Assembly: GCA_029268515.1 (NCBI GenBank)
Contig: JAQWNP010000016.1
Location: forward strand, 248,001-312,000
From: Phycisphaerales bacterium
GTDB taxonomy: Bacteria > Planctomycetota > Phycisphaerae > Phycisphaerales > SM1A02
DNA length: 64,000 nucleotides
Direction: 5' to 3'
The position numbers and the translations under genes were made by a program. The notes under the pieces were generated by a model. It was not told where the DNA came from. It was given only the letters and a program-made list of their open reading frames with translations, and did no database searches. Position 1 is the stretch's first letter. Each line of letters begins with the position of its first letter. Below are positions 54,172 through 63,737 of the stretch, one piece after another.

Positions 54172-54187
54172 GGGAGCCTTGGCTCCC
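54172..54187. repeat. Hairpin GGGAGCC/GGCTCCC after the histone-like gene
   Basis: A perfect 7-bp stem with a 2-base loop lies 70 bases after the stop codon. No U-run follows on either strand. It might stop RNA decay at the 3' end or be a Rho-linked end; this is uncertain. Confidence 0.35.
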
Positions 54188-54306
54188 CGAAATATCGCAT
54201 TGAACGAGATGATTGAGAACTAGCCAAATAAGCCTGTGTTATCAACAAGCCCTGTATCTAAATGATTGGGCCTTATGCTGGTAACACCTTGCTGTTAATA
54301 TCGTTG

Positions 54307-54324
54307 ACGGCTGCGTGCAGCCGT
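54307..54324 (+). repeat. Hairpin in the leader of the FabZ-like gene
   Basis: ACGGCTGC and GCAGCCGT form a perfect 8-bp stem with a 2-base loop, 28 bases before the TTG start and 14 bases before its GGAG site. It could influence ribosome access or simply mark a processing site. Confidence 0.35.
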
Positions 54325-54351
54325 TCCTAGTTATCTGACGGAGAGGCCACA

Positions 54352-54825
54352 TTGTCTGCTGCAGAAGTAATTGATATCTCAGCCATTGATCTCACTGAGA
54401 TTGCGATCTCAGCTGATGAGGTCGGCGAAATGTTGCCGCAGTGCGGTGATATGCGTCATTTAGACCATATCATCTACCATACGTCAGACTATTCTCAGGG
54501 CGTTGGTATTAAGTACGTTCGCAATGATGAATTCTGGGTCCCGTTTCATATTCCGGGCCGCCCCCTTCTCCCTGGCGTTTTAATGATCGAGGCTGCAGCT
54601 CAACTGTGCTCGATTATGTTCCGCAGAAAAACAGGCAAAGACAATTTTCTCGGCTTTACGCGATGTGATCACGTCTCTTTCCGCGGCCAGGTCGAGCCTG
54701 GTGATGAACTTATCTTGACCCAGGAGGTCCTTAAATTCGGCCATCGTCGAATGGTGTGCAAGACACAAGGACTCGTCAAGGGGCGCATGGTCTTCGAAGG
54801 CCAAATTACTGGCATGACGATCTAG
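54352..54825 (+). CDS. FabZ-like 3-hydroxyacyl-ACP dehydratase
   Basis: 157 aa, hot-dog fold. The active-site stretch reads WVPFHIPGRPLLPGVLMIEAAAQ (key His in FHIPG and Glu in MIEAAAQ). Then LGFTRCDHVSFRGQVEPGDELIL. FabZ normally has GHFPG; here FHIPG, so the flanking residues differ but the catalytic pair is present. The start is TTG, supported by GGAG 8 bases ahead. It acts in fatty acid elongation or a related acyl pathway. manA follows by 22 bases. Confidence 0.83.
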   Translation: MSAAEVIDISAIDLTEIAISADEVGEMLPQCGDMRHLDHIIYHTSDYSQGVGIKYVRNDEFWVPFHIPGRPLLPGVLMIEAAAQLCSIMFRRKTGKDNFLGFTRCDHVSFRGQVEPGDELILTQEVLKFGHRRMVCKTQGLVKGRMVFEGQITGMTI

Positions 54826-54847
54826 TCCTCCGCGTTTGAGCCAAATT

Positions 54848-55840
54848 ATGGATGCACCCCCACTTGTCTTTGAACCCATTCTCAAATACCGGGTATGGGG
54901 CGGGCGAAAGCTTGCTCACTTAGGTAAGCAACTCCCCCCAGACGAAGTCATCGGTGAGTCTTGGGAGATTACCGATCTACCAGAAACCACTGAGGATGGG
55001 CAGTCACGCGTCGCTCATGGACCAATGGCTGGACGCACACTGCGATCACTTATTCAAGAAGACCCCCAAGCGATACTCGGAACGGGCGCATCAGAAGATG
55101 ATCCCTTCCCCTTGCTCATTAAATTTCTTGATGCCGAACAAAACCTATCCGTTCAAGTGCATCCACCTCAGTCCTATGTGGAAAAACACTCGGACACCGC
55201 ACTCAAGTCAGAAGCCTGGGTCATCCTGGCTGCCGAACCAGGCGCCCAACTCTATATTGGATTACGAAAAGGGCTTTCTGCTGAGCGACTGAAGGCACAA
55301 GTCGAAGCAGGTACATTTCAAGACGAACTCATCCGTGTCGACGCCCACGTCGGTGACTGCCATTATCTTCCTGCTGGAACTTGCCATGCACTCGGTGAAG
55401 GGATTGTGGTTGCTGAGATACAGACACCAAGTGATACCACTTTCCGAGTCTATGACTGGGGACGCACTGACCGAACAATGCATATTACAGAAGCAACCGA
55501 GTGCATTGACTTCGACAATCCCTTGCCGCCAAGTCAAACTGATGCGCCGATAGAACAAAGAGGTGAAGTTCGCATGCAGCGATTATGCGATTCACCATTC
55601 TTTACAATTGATCGACTTGAGGCCTTAGAAGATGAAGTCCTACCTATCGAAACCGGAGATCAACCCGTCATCTGGATGGTGCTTGATGGACGAGCTCGCA
55701 TCGACAGTGCAGACCTAGACCACAACGCAGTTGAACTTAATCGCGGCATGACAGCATTGCTTCCGGCCAGCCTAACCGGCTCAGAAGTTGCAATAGAGCG
55801 AGGCTGTATTTTGCTTGAGGTTCGGCCGTTAACGCATTGA
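54848..55840 (+). CDS. manA: Mannose-6-phosphate isomerase (type I, Zn)
   Basis: 330 aa from the ATG; an in-frame TTG four codons upstream is possible. Cupin fold with YRVWGGRKL at the start, the zinc motif SVQVHPP, and CHYLPAGTCHALGEGIVVAEIQTPSDTTFRVYDWGR at the second site (key GTCHAL and EIQ). It interconverts fructose 6-phosphate and mannose 6-phosphate for glycan precursors. No strong ribosome site. Confidence 0.92.
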   Translation: MDAPPLVFEPILKYRVWGGRKLAHLGKQLPPDEVIGESWEITDLPETTEDGQSRVAHGPMAGRTLRSLIQEDPQAILGTGASEDDPFPLLIKFLDAEQNLSVQVHPPQSYVEKHSDTALKSEAWVILAAEPGAQLYIGLRKGLSAERLKAQVEAGTFQDELIRVDAHVGDCHYLPAGTCHALGEGIVVAEIQTPSDTTFRVYDWGRTDRTMHITEATECIDFDNPLPPSQTDAPIEQRGEVRMQRLCDSPFFTIDRLEALEDEVLPIETGDQPVIWMVLDGRARIDSADLDHNAVELNRGMTALLPASLTGSEVAIERGCILLEVRPLTH

Positions 55841-56027
55841 CCAAAAACAAGGTCCGAAAACATTTTTCACTTGTTCGGAAGGCGCACGGGTCGATCTTTG
55901 CGCGTCATAGTCGTTATCAATAGCGCCCGTATTGCATTGCAGAGTCTGTCAACACAAGGCCGATGGAACGATCCGCGTCACGAGCAAAAGGGAAGTGGTT
56001 GTGACAGTATGATTGCACGAGTTGTTT

Positions 56028-56330
56028 ATGGATGTAACAAATACATCTTGGGTTCAGGCCCGCGCCGCCTTTGCACTGAAGTCTTCAGGGGGGTATCGCT
56101 GCGACGCAGCGCCGACTCTGAACCCTACAACTCGTGCAAATCAATCACTCGCAAACACCACAACAAATGAGCTTATTGCTGGATCAGTACATCAGCCTCC
56201 CCACTTTGCTAGCGCAGCTGCCACAAGGCAATTGTCAACTGGACAATTACAGTTGTATACGCGGCCTGCTGATCGTAATGAAGCGGCTGTAGGCGTTGCT
56301 CTCGGTAAATGCGTTGATTTACGCGCCTAG
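56028..56330 (+). CDS. Small protein of unknown function
   Basis: 100 aa. The frame is open from an ATG (or a TTG five codons earlier) to a TAG 15 bases before the convergent proS stop. Composition is protein-like, with AAATRQLSTGQLQLYTRPADRNEAAVGVALG near the C-terminus suggesting a short conserved-looking helix pair. No signal peptide, membrane helix or family that I recognise, and no good ribosome site. The remaining 187 bases after manA hold no gene or terminator I can support. Confidence 0.45.
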   Translation: MDVTNTSWVQARAAFALKSSGGYRCDAAPTLNPTTRANQSLANTTTNELIAGSVHQPPHFASAAATRQLSTGQLQLYTRPADRNEAAVGVALGKCVDLRA

Positions 56331-56345
56331 TCAACCAGTCCGAAC

Positions 56346-57857
56346 TCAATAAGACTTGCCCCAGATAACCCGCTGTACTGATGGCTCGCCTGTAAATGCA
56401 CATGTGCCCGGCTCTGCGTCAGCTTGGCGGGGAACACATCGCACCGTTACCTGTAGATCGTTTTTGATCTGACCTTCTAGTTCGGGATCGCCGTTGTAAT
56501 GCGTTGAAGCAAAGCCACCACCGGAGTCCTGGCTGAAGAACTCATAGAACGCTTCCTTCGTATCGATTGCATGTGTATGAGATTCGCGGAATGCAAGTGC
56601 CCGCTCAAACATACCTTGCTGAATCTCATCGAGTAGCTTCACAATCTCACTCACAAATTGCTGTTTTGGAACCGAAGCTTTTTCCTTCGCAGGCTTGTCA
56701 CGGCGAGCCATAAAGACACTGTCATTGGCCATGTCTCTTGGACCCACCTCGAGACGTATAGGAACGCCTTTCTTGACCCACTGCCAATTCTTTTCCCCGC
56801 CACGCAGATCACGCCCATCGATCTCAACCTCAATCTTACGACCGTGATACGTCTTTTGACGGAGCTCGTCCGCTAAAGCATGGCAATAGGCTTCCACCTC
56901 TTGTGGCTGATCGGCCTTAAATATGATTGGCATGATGACCACATGAGCCGGTGCAAGACGCGGTGGCAGCATCAGACCATCATCATCTGCATGGGTCATA
57001 ATTAATCCACCAATCAACCGTGTCGATACACCCCAAGAGGTTGTCCACGCGTGCGTACGTTGGCCATTTTCATCCAAAAATTGGATGTCTGAGGCTTTCG
57101 AAAAGTTCTGGCCTAAGAAGTGGCTGGTTCCTGCCTGTAAAGCCTTGAGATCTTGCATCATTGCTTCAATGCAATAGGTTCGAACAGCGCCTGGAAAACG
57201 CTCGGCCGCTGTCTTCTCACCTGTGATCACAGGCATCGCCATAAATTCATTCGCGAACTTTGCGTAGACATCCAACATACGAATCGTATGCTCGGCGGCC
57301 TCTGCTTCAGTCGCATGCGCCGTATGTCCTTCTTGCCAAAGAAACTCAGTGGTTCTTAGAAATAGGCGTGTCCGCATCTCCCAGCGCACAACATTTGCCC
57401 ACTGGTTAATAAGAAGCGGAAGATCACGGTATGACTCAACCCACTTGGAAAAGCTTGCTCCAATAATTGTCTCCGAGGTTGGCCGCACAACCAGTGGCTC
57501 CTCAAGTGGACCAGCTGGAACCAGCCCGCCCTCGGCACCCTCCTCTAGTCGATGGTGAGTGACCACCGCACACTCTTTTGCGAAACCATCAACGTGTTCA
57601 GCCTCCTTTTCAAGAAAGCTCAACGGTATAAATAGTGGGAAGTAAGCATTTCGATGACCAGTGGCCTTGAACATCTCATCAAGTGACTTTTGAATGTTCT
57701 CCCAAAGAGCGTAGCCCCAGGGTTTAATGACCATGCATCCACGGACTGGTGAGACCTCCGCAAGGTCCGCACCCCGGATCACTTGTTGGTACCACTCCGG
57801 GTAGTCCTCTGCTCGTGTCGGAGAAATCGCTGTACGTTGTTTTGGCTTGTTCGTCAT
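56346..57857 (-). CDS. proS: Prolyl-tRNA synthetase, archaeal/eukaryotic type
   Basis: 503 aa, class II, ProS type 3: no editing insertion between motifs 2 and 3. Landmarks: VRGCMVIKPWGYALWENIQ at the start, RPTSETIIGASFSKWV, motif 2 with RWEMRTRLFLRTTEFLWQEGHTAH (key LRTTEF and EGHTAH), and the C-terminal zinc-like region ending CAFTGEPSVQRVIWGKSY with Tyr last. TATAAT lies 10-15 bases upstream of the ATG, so the mRNA may have almost no leader. Confidence 0.94.
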   Translation of the reverse strand: MTNKPKQRTAISPTRAEDYPEWYQQVIRGADLAEVSPVRGCMVIKPWGYALWENIQKSLDEMFKATGHRNAYFPLFIPLSFLEKEAEHVDGFAKECAVVTHHRLEEGAEGGLVPAGPLEEPLVVRPTSETIIGASFSKWVESYRDLPLLINQWANVVRWEMRTRLFLRTTEFLWQEGHTAHATEAEAAEHTIRMLDVYAKFANEFMAMPVITGEKTAAERFPGAVRTYCIEAMMQDLKALQAGTSHFLGQNFSKASDIQFLDENGQRTHAWTTSWGVSTRLIGGLIMTHADDDGLMLPPRLAPAHVVIMPIIFKADQPQEVEAYCHALADELRQKTYHGRKIEVEIDGRDLRGGEKNWQWVKKGVPIRLEVGPRDMANDSVFMARRDKPAKEKASVPKQQFVSEIVKLLDEIQQGMFERALAFRESHTHAIDTKEAFYEFFSQDSGGGFASTHYNGDPELEGQIKNDLQVTVRCVPRQADAEPGTCAFTGEPSVQRVIWGKSY

Positions 57858-57867
57858 ATACCGCCGA

Positions 57868-57873
57868 ATTATA
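57868..57873 (-). promoter_or_regulatory. Possible -10 element very close to proS
   Basis: The minus strand has a perfect TATAAT at 57868-57873 with no convincing -35 at the expected distance. If used, transcription would start about 3-5 bases before the proS ATG, giving a nearly leaderless mRNA. No ribosome site is seen ahead of the ATG, which fits. Confidence 0.35.
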
Positions 57874-57925
57874 GAACGACCTTGACCATGCTCGCTATCC
57901 TCTGGTCAGGATCATTTACTGAGTG

Positions 57926-58858
57926 ATGACAAATCTACCTATGACAGCCTCCAGCCCCATCACCTCAAGCCGGGTTATTGCCGCGGATATCAAGCTGTCT
58001 CACAGCATCTTCGCTTTACCCTTTGCCCTTCTGGCAGCATTTTTGGTTGTCGCCAAGACCGGTGGATCAGTTGATTGGGTCAAATTCAGTAGTCAGCTTC
58101 TGTTAATCATACTAGCTATGATCTCGGCTCGAACGGTCGCCATGCTTTCCAATCGAATTCTTGATCGCAAGATCGATGCCACCAACCCACGAACGAAGAA
58201 TCGTGCCATTCCTTCGGGAAGACTGCCCCTTAGACATGCAATTACGACCCTGCTGACGGTGGCTCTCGTCTTCATGCTCATCTGCTTGGCCTTCGCTCTG
58301 TTTTTTGGCAACTGGTGGCCCCTCATCCTGGGCATTCCAGTGCTTCTATGGATTGCTGTTTATCCACTATTAAAACGTTGGACCTGGGCTTGCCACCTTT
58401 ACTTAGGCTCTGCCTTAGCTCTGAGTCCGATTGCTGTGGCCATTGCGATAGAACCCAATGCCCTTTTTACAATTCCCGCCATCTGGCTGATTGCTGGAAT
58501 GGTGCTGTGTTGGGTCGCGGGCTTCGATGTCATCTATGCACTTCAAGATGAATCAATTGATCGCAGCCAAGGCATCTCTAGTATCCCCGCTCGTTTTGGC
58601 AGTGCCACCGCTCTTTGGCTAAGCCGCCTACTCCATCTCCTTGCAGTCGGATTCCTGGTAGCAACGGTCCTTATTGAACCAATCTTTGGCCTACTATTCT
58701 GGATTGGCATCGCGACTGTCTCTGCCCTGTTGCTCTATGAACATCTCACAGTCGCTCGCTGGGGCACCACTCGGATGGCTTTGGCATTCTTCACACTTAA
58801 TGGCATTATCAGCTGCATCCTTGGTGGACTGGGCATCATCGATACGCTCATTAACTAA
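57926..58858 (+). CDS. UbiA-family prenyltransferase, probably MqnP-like
   Basis: 310 aa with eight to nine membrane helices. Both Asp-rich motifs are present: NRILDRKIDATNPRTKNRAIPSG and DVIYALQDESIDRSQGISSIPARFG. The second form is typical of the UbiA-like enzyme in the futalosine route to menaquinone (MqnP) and of 4-hydroxybenzoate prenyltransferases. Which substrate is used cannot be told here. The start is the ATG after an in-frame GTG. After the stop, CCCAC-TT-GTGGG makes a short stem without a full U-run. Confidence 0.88.
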   Translation: MTNLPMTASSPITSSRVIAADIKLSHSIFALPFALLAAFLVVAKTGGSVDWVKFSSQLLLIILAMISARTVAMLSNRILDRKIDATNPRTKNRAIPSGRLPLRHAITTLLTVALVFMLICLAFALFFGNWWPLILGIPVLLWIAVYPLLKRWTWACHLYLGSALALSPIAVAIAIEPNALFTIPAIWLIAGMVLCWVAGFDVIYALQDESIDRSQGISSIPARFGSATALWLSRLLHLLAVGFLVATVLIEPIFGLLFWIGIATVSALLLYEHLTVARWGTTRMALAFFTLNGIISCILGGLGIIDTLIN

Positions 58859-59030
58859 TCAAGTAGAACAGCGTACCTGATCAGAGCAAACCCACTTGTG
58901 GGCTTATCAACAGAGCGATCACTGATGTATACCAAGGCCCTGAAACATTCTCACGATCTACAGTTACAGCCAAAGCGAACTCACCACACTTCTAAGGTGA
59001 GATGAGTGCTTGACGAGCATCGTTCAAAGT

Positions 59031-60407
59031 TTATTGCGCCAGTGAGCCCATCGGATCCCAAGGAGGAAGCACGGTCGGCTCTTCTGACAACACCGCTTGT
59101 AGCTCTTTTGGGAGTCGTGACCGGTGACATGCAATCTCGAACATATGCTCATCGAACCAAGAGTCATTCATTGTGTAAAAGCCCTTGCGGCCGCTCTTAT
59201 CACTGCCCCAACTGTTCTCCACTCTCCAACGGCGCGGCTTACCATCAACTACATCAACACCTGTAAAGAGCATGGCATGGGTCATGAGCGTTTCGTGATA
59301 ATCCAACCGACCCGCCTTATCAAGCGTAAATTCAGAGTCATAGATCTCACCATACGTATAAAGATCACGATCCCAGAGCCCCAATTGACGTTGCATCTGC
59401 TTGCCGACATCACATCCAAACCAAACTGGCTCACCTGATTCAAGTACTTCTTGCGTAATAGACTTAATCATGTCCATCTCTACGTTGAGGTAAAGAACAC
59501 GACCACCACCAACCACATTGCCAAGACATTCCACCGTATACATACGACCTCGAGGGCTGCTTTCGCGTGGGTCATTTACAATGCAAACATACTCATCTAA
59601 ATCAATATCAACATATTTAGCAGCAAATTCTCGAGGTGTCATTTCGCCGTCACGATGGAATTTTTTATCTTTGTCTTCCCATTGCCAATCAAAATTCTTT
59701 GGAGGCGTGCCCAGGTGAATACAAAGCATTCTCCATATCACTTCAAGAATCTCATCCTTAGCAGCACGAACTTCTGACTCCTTCGCACCACTGGCGTGAA
59801 TATCACGAAGTGCCTTTGCGCCCTCACGAAGTTTATGAATCACCATTGCATTCATTCTTCGAGAATGAGAAGAGCTCTCCGTTTCAGGCATCGCAGACTG
59901 AGGCACGAGCCCATGCTTACTCACAATGTTGACGAACATATTCCATTGGCCGCCATCATCGAGTGGTCGATCAAGTAAAAATGCAGGCACGCGATCATCA
60001 AGAGGGCGATCTGCTGTACTAATGATCTGCTCTAGAAAGTAATTTGCTCTTTCAAACTTATCCCAAAAGAACATGTAGTTCTGACTGAACTCGAATTCTT
60101 TGATGTTCATCTTTTTCATTGCACCAACTCTAAATAGATTCAGCGCGGCAAATAGCCAACATCTTCCAGATGCCTTCTGATTTGTGACCTCCCAATCATC
60201 TAAACGGGTCGAGAACGAGAAGTCTGTACTCGTTACCACAGATCGATCAAGAGCAACGTCTTCGATCGGGGTCTTTGTGACGGCATTCTGAGAAATCCGA
60301 TTCCGAGGCCTACTTTCAAATGTGTCTCTCAAAGCATCAATCTGTCGTTCCGAAAGATTGCCGCTGTTTGTTTCTACTCTTTGGCCTGATCCAGCTAGTG
60401 TTGTCAT
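59031..60407 (-). CDS. C1-family aminopeptidase (bleomycin hydrolase / PepC type)
   Basis: 458 aa, no signal peptide, so cytoplasmic. Catalytic Cys in QKASGRCWLFAALN, His in MTHAMLFTGV, Asn in RVENSWG. The middle has QNYMFFWDKFERANYFLEQI. These enzymes form a hexameric chamber and remove N-terminal residues or hydrolyse small amides. AAGGAG lies 6 bases before the ATG. The upstream dnaK terminator isolates it from that gene. Confidence 0.94.
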   Translation of the reverse strand: MTTLAGSGQRVETNSGNLSERQIDALRDTFESRPRNRISQNAVTKTPIEDVALDRSVVTSTDFSFSTRLDDWEVTNQKASGRCWLFAALNLFRVGAMKKMNIKEFEFSQNYMFFWDKFERANYFLEQIISTADRPLDDRVPAFLLDRPLDDGGQWNMFVNIVSKHGLVPQSAMPETESSSHSRRMNAMVIHKLREGAKALRDIHASGAKESEVRAAKDEILEVIWRMLCIHLGTPPKNFDWQWEDKDKKFHRDGEMTPREFAAKYVDIDLDEYVCIVNDPRESSPRGRMYTVECLGNVVGGGRVLYLNVEMDMIKSITQEVLESGEPVWFGCDVGKQMQRQLGLWDRDLYTYGEIYDSEFTLDKAGRLDYHETLMTHAMLFTGVDVVDGKPRRWRVENSWGSDKSGRKGFYTMNDSWFDEHMFEIACHRSRLPKELQAVLSEEPTVLPPWDPMGSLAQ

Positions 60408-60505
60408 GACTTACTCCTTGCAGATTGTCTATACATCGTAGCAGGCCTAAGGAACTTGCCCCAATAGACCAGCGGCGATAAATCGTGCACAACCCAGGCT
60501 TACCT

Positions 60506-60532
60506 AAAAAAAAGCCCCGCCGAAGCGGGGCT
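60506..60532 (-). terminator. Intrinsic terminator of dnaK
   Basis: On the minus strand AGCCCCGC-UUCG-GCGGGGCU is followed directly by seven more U. This is a perfect 8-bp GC stem with a UUCG loop and a full U-run, 55 bases after the dnaK stop. Confidence 0.95.
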
Positions 60533-60587
60533 CGCTGAATTTCAATGAGATGGGCAGATAGAAATTCCAGCAGTAGGGTTGTTTCTT

Positions 60588-62495
60588 TTAGTTACTGTCT
60601 TCCTTGACTTCATAATCAGCATCGATCACGTCATCAGCATTTGCTTCTGGGCTCTCTGGGGCCGAATCACCGGATGGCTGAGCCTGGTCCGCTGAAGTCG
60701 ACTCATAGACAGCCTTGCCAAGTTGGATTGCGGCTTCATTAAGCTGCTTCAACGATGCTTCAATCGCTGCCTTATCTTCGCCCTTGACCTTATCGTCAAG
60801 GTTGCTCAAGGCTGATTCAATGCTTCCGCGCACATCTGGCGAGACTTTGTCGCCGTGCTCTTCAAGCTGCTTCTTCGTTGTATGAAGCACTTGTTCAGCC
60901 GCATTCTTTAGATCTACAAGAGCTCGACGCTCACGATCCTCGTCTGCATGCGATTCTGCCTCTTGCTTCATACGATCGACTTCCTCAGTCGAGAGGCCTG
61001 ATGAACCAGTAATCTCAATCTTCTGACTCTGCCCAGTGGCTTTATCAGTTGCCAATACGTTCAGAATGCCGTTGGCGTCAATGGCAAACTCAACTTCAAT
61101 TTGTGGCATTCCACGAGGAGCAGGAGCAATACCGCTTAGATCAAAGCGACCCAATGTGCGGTTATCCTTTGCAAAATCACGTTCACCTTGCAGAACATGA
61201 ATGGTCACAGAAGTCTGGCTATCCGCCGCTGTTGAGAAGACTTCTTTTTTCGAAGTTGGGATCGTTGTATTTTTATCAATGAGCTTGGTCATCACACCAC
61301 CGAGGGTTTCAACACCAAGGCTCAATGGAGTTACGTCGAGCAACAACACGTCTTTGACGTCACCCTGCAGAACACCTGCTTGAATTGCTGCACCAATAGC
61401 AACAACCTCATCTGGGTTTATTGACTTATCAAGTTCGGCTGTTCCGAAAATCTCTTTGGCAAGCTCCTGCACTCTTGGAATACGAGTAGAACCACCAACC
61501 ATGACCACGTCACCAATATCTGATGGGCTCAGGCCAGCATCCTTAAGTGAGGTTTCACAGGGCCCACGCAAACGTTCGAATAGATCATTACAAATACTGT
61601 CAAAAGTCGCTCGTGTGATCTTGACCTGAAGGTGCTTCGGCCCGTTTTGATCTGCCGTGATAAATGGAAGGTTGACATCTGTCTCCATTTGCTGTGACAG
61701 CTCACATTTCGCCTTCTCTGCGGCTTCTTTCAGACGCTGAAGTGCCATTGCATCGCTACGAATATCGATGCCTTCCATTTTCTTAAACTCATCAGCAACA
61801 TAATCAATCAATCGTTGATCAAAATCATCGCCGCCCAAGTGTCCATCACCACTTGTTGATAGCACTTCAAAGACACCATCCCCAACATCGAGCAGAGAGA
61901 TATCAAAAGTACCACCACCCAAGTCGAACACTGCAATTTTCTTATTGGTGTTCTTTTCAAGACCATAAGCAAGCGCAGCAGCAGTCGGCTCATTGATGAT
62001 TCGCTCGACTGTCAAGCCTGCGATTTCACCGGCATCTTTCGTCGCTTTCCTTTGCGAATCGTTGAAATAAGCAGGAACGGTAATCACAGCCCGACTAATT
62101 GACTCACCAAGATAGTCTTCCGCTGTTCGTTTGAGCTCCTGAAGAATCATTGCTGAAATCTCAGGTGGCGTATATGACTTACCTCGGGCGTCGACGGTTA
62201 CGAGATCGTCGCTTCCACCTTCGATCCCGTAGGGAACAAGCTTCTCCTCAGACTCGACCTCATTATGCCGGCGTCCCATGAAACGCTTGATGGAGAAGAC
62301 GGTATTTTCCGGATTCGTGATCTGCTGGTGCTTTGCCGCCTGACCAACCAGCCGATCTCCCTTATCTGTAAATGCAACAACCGACGGGGTCGTGCGATTA
62401 CCTGATGCGTTGATGAGCACTTTGGGTTGCTCACCTTCCATAACGGCGACCACAGAGTTGGTGGTGCCTAAATCGATTCCAATAATTTTTGACAT
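60588..62495 (-). CDS. dnaK: Chaperone DnaK (Hsp70)
   Basis: 635 aa from the ATG ([21 protein letters not shown]) that follows GGAGG; the frame is open 34 codons further but that part is not family-like. ATPase domain with [22 protein letters not shown] and [11 protein letters not shown], linker [12 protein letters not shown], then the substrate domain and a C-terminal lid ending in EVKEDSN. It refolds proteins with DnaJ and GrpE, neither of which is beside it. It is a single-gene unit with its own terminator and a sigma54-like promoter. Confidence 0.97.
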   Translation of the reverse strand: MSKIIGIDLGTTNSVVAVMEGEQPKVLINASGNRTTPSVVAFTDKGDRLVGQAAKHQQITNPENTVFSIKRFMGRRHNEVESEEKLVPYGIEGGSDDLVTVDARGKSYTPPEISAMILQELKRTAEDYLGESISRAVITVPAYFNDSQRKATKDAGEIAGLTVERIINEPTAAALAYGLEKNTNKKIAVFDLGGGTFDISLLDVGDGVFEVLSTSGDGHLGGDDFDQRLIDYVADEFKKMEGIDIRSDAMALQRLKEAAEKAKCELSQQMETDVNLPFITADQNGPKHLQVKITRATFDSICNDLFERLRGPCETSLKDAGLSPSDIGDVVMVGGSTRIPRVQELAKEIFGTAELDKSINPDEVVAIGAAIQAGVLQGDVKDVLLLDVTPLSLGVETLGGVMTKLIDKNTTIPTSKKEVFSTAADSQTSVTIHVLQGERDFAKDNRTLGRFDLSGIAPAPRGMPQIEVEFAIDANGILNVLATDKATGQSQKIEITGSSGLSTEEVDRMKQEAESHADEDRERRALVDLKNAAEQVLHTTKKQLEEHGDKVSPDVRGSIESALSNLDDKVKGEDKAAIEASLKQLNEAAIQLGKAVYESTSADQAQPSGDSAPESPEANADDVIDADYEVKEDSN

Positions 62496-62589
62496 AGTGT
62501 TTATCCTCCAGGAAGCAGGGCTCAAGGCCTCTGACTTCCGAATGCGACCACAACCAACTGTGAGCGCACCTTCACTACCAATAGAAGAA

Positions 62590-62605
62590 TGCAACATTGA
62601 TGCCA
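62590..62605 (-). promoter_or_regulatory. Sigma54-like promoter upstream of dnaK
   Basis: The minus strand reads TGGCATCAATGTTGCA, matching the sigma54 consensus TGGCACG-N4-TTGCA at TGGCA and TTGCA with GG and GC exactly 10 bases apart. Transcription would start near 62579, giving an 84-base dnaK leader. No CIRCE element and no sigma32-type promoter is evident between it and the gene. Function is inferred. Confidence 0.5.
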
Positions 62606-62623
62606 GTTTTTACCCCCCCTAAG

Positions 62624-62640
62624 ACCCCCTTTAAGAGGGT
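62624..62640. promoter_or_regulatory. 17-base dyad upstream of the dnaK promoter
   Basis: ACCCCCTT-T-AAGAGGGT is an inverted repeat with one mismatch in eight. It lies 19 bases upstream of the -24 element. A second C-run (62613-62619) lies between. It could be the binding site for an activator of the sigma54-like promoter, although such sites are usually 80-150 bases away. Confidence 0.35.
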
Positions 62641-62714
62641 TTGTCGCACCGTAACGGCAATAAGTGGAGCGCCGGCTGCCAGTTTGGCGGCCTCATGGGC
62701 ATTACACTCTAGCG

Positions 62715-63737
62715 ATGCTGACCATTGGCCAAAAGAGCCTCCCGACACCCCTACTGCTTGCGCCAATGGCCGGCTACTGTGATCTCGCCACACGCCTGAT
62801 CTGTCGTGAGCTCGGCGGAGTGGGGCTCGCCAGCACCGATCTACTGAACTCTCATAGCGTGCTCGCAGGGGGCCACCGCGTTAACCGCCTCACGGCGACC
62901 TGCGATTCTGACCGGCCTCTTTCGATGCAGCTCTATGGGAATCACAATGATCCCCTTCCAGATGCAGCTCGCTGGGCTGTTGATCAGGGCGCTACGACGG
63001 TCGACATAAACATGGGATGCCCCGTCGACAAAGTCTGCAAAACAAATGGTGGATCTCTCCTCCTTTGTGATGTTGACCAAACCGTAAAGCTCTCCGCCAA
63101 AATAGTAGCGGCGATCAGCGCTAGCAACGTACCAGTAACAGCCAAGATTCGCCTAGGGTGGGCATCAGATCAGATCATCGCACCGCAATTAGCAGCGCAG
63201 CTCGAATCAGTCGGAATACAAGCAATTACTGTTCATGGCCGTACGACACAACAGCGTTTTGGAGGCCGTGTTGATCTCTCTGCCATCAGAGATGTCGTGC
63301 GTGCCGTCAAGAAAATACCCGTGATTGGCAATGGCGATATACGTGAGCCTGAGGATGCCATTGAAATGATGGCCGCAACAGGCTGCCAAGGCGTCATGAT
63401 CGGACGAGGCGCACTACGTTGCCCATGGATCTTCAACCGCACCTGGGAGCTCATGCAAACAGGCCACAAAAGTCCAGAACCGCTTGCGGTCGAGAAGATT
63501 GATATTATTTCCCGCCACTTAGATCTGCTTTTAGAACATGCAGACGAGTTCACTGCCGTGCTCTGCCTAAGCAAACGCATTAGCTGGTATGGCAAGACAA
63601 TGCGACATATCAAAGGGCTCAAAGAGCAAATTCGTCTTGCCAAAGACTCGAAGACAATACGACAGGCGCTTGCCCAATGGAGAGGCAAACTCAACTGTGA
63701 ACCCGCATCAGCGATTGACGCTATTGCCTGCTTTTAA
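62715..63737 (+). CDS. tRNA-dihydrouridine synthase (Dus family)
   Basis: 340 aa from the ATG before [22 protein letters not shown]; the frame is open to a GTG 17 codons upstream. FMN barrel with [21 protein letters not shown] (catalytic Cys in GCP), [27 protein letters not shown] and [13 protein letters not shown]. It reduces uridines in tRNA. The DusB-like group is most probable. It diverges from dnaK. Confidence 0.93.
   Translation: MLTIGQKSLPTPLLLAPMAGYCDLATRLICRELGGVGLASTDLLNSHSVLAGGHRVNRLTATCDSDRPLSMQLYGNHNDPLPDAARWAVDQGATTVDINMGCPVDKVCKTNGGSLLLCDVDQTVKLSAKIVAAISASNVPVTAKIRLGWASDQIIAPQLAAQLESVGIQAITVHGRTTQQRFGGRVDLSAIRDVVRAVKKIPVIGNGDIREPEDAIEMMAATGCQGVMIGRGALRCPWIFNRTWELMQTGHKSPEPLAVEKIDIISRHLDLLLEHADEFTAVLCLSKRISWYGKTMRHIKGLKEQIRLAKDSKTIRQALAQWRGKLNCEPASAIDAIACF

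Noticed and set aside
54277-54290. TGG/TTGC pattern upstream of the FabZ-like gene looking like a sigma54 promoter
   Set aside because: GG and GC are separated by 9 bases, not 10, and sigma54 tolerates no change in this spacing.
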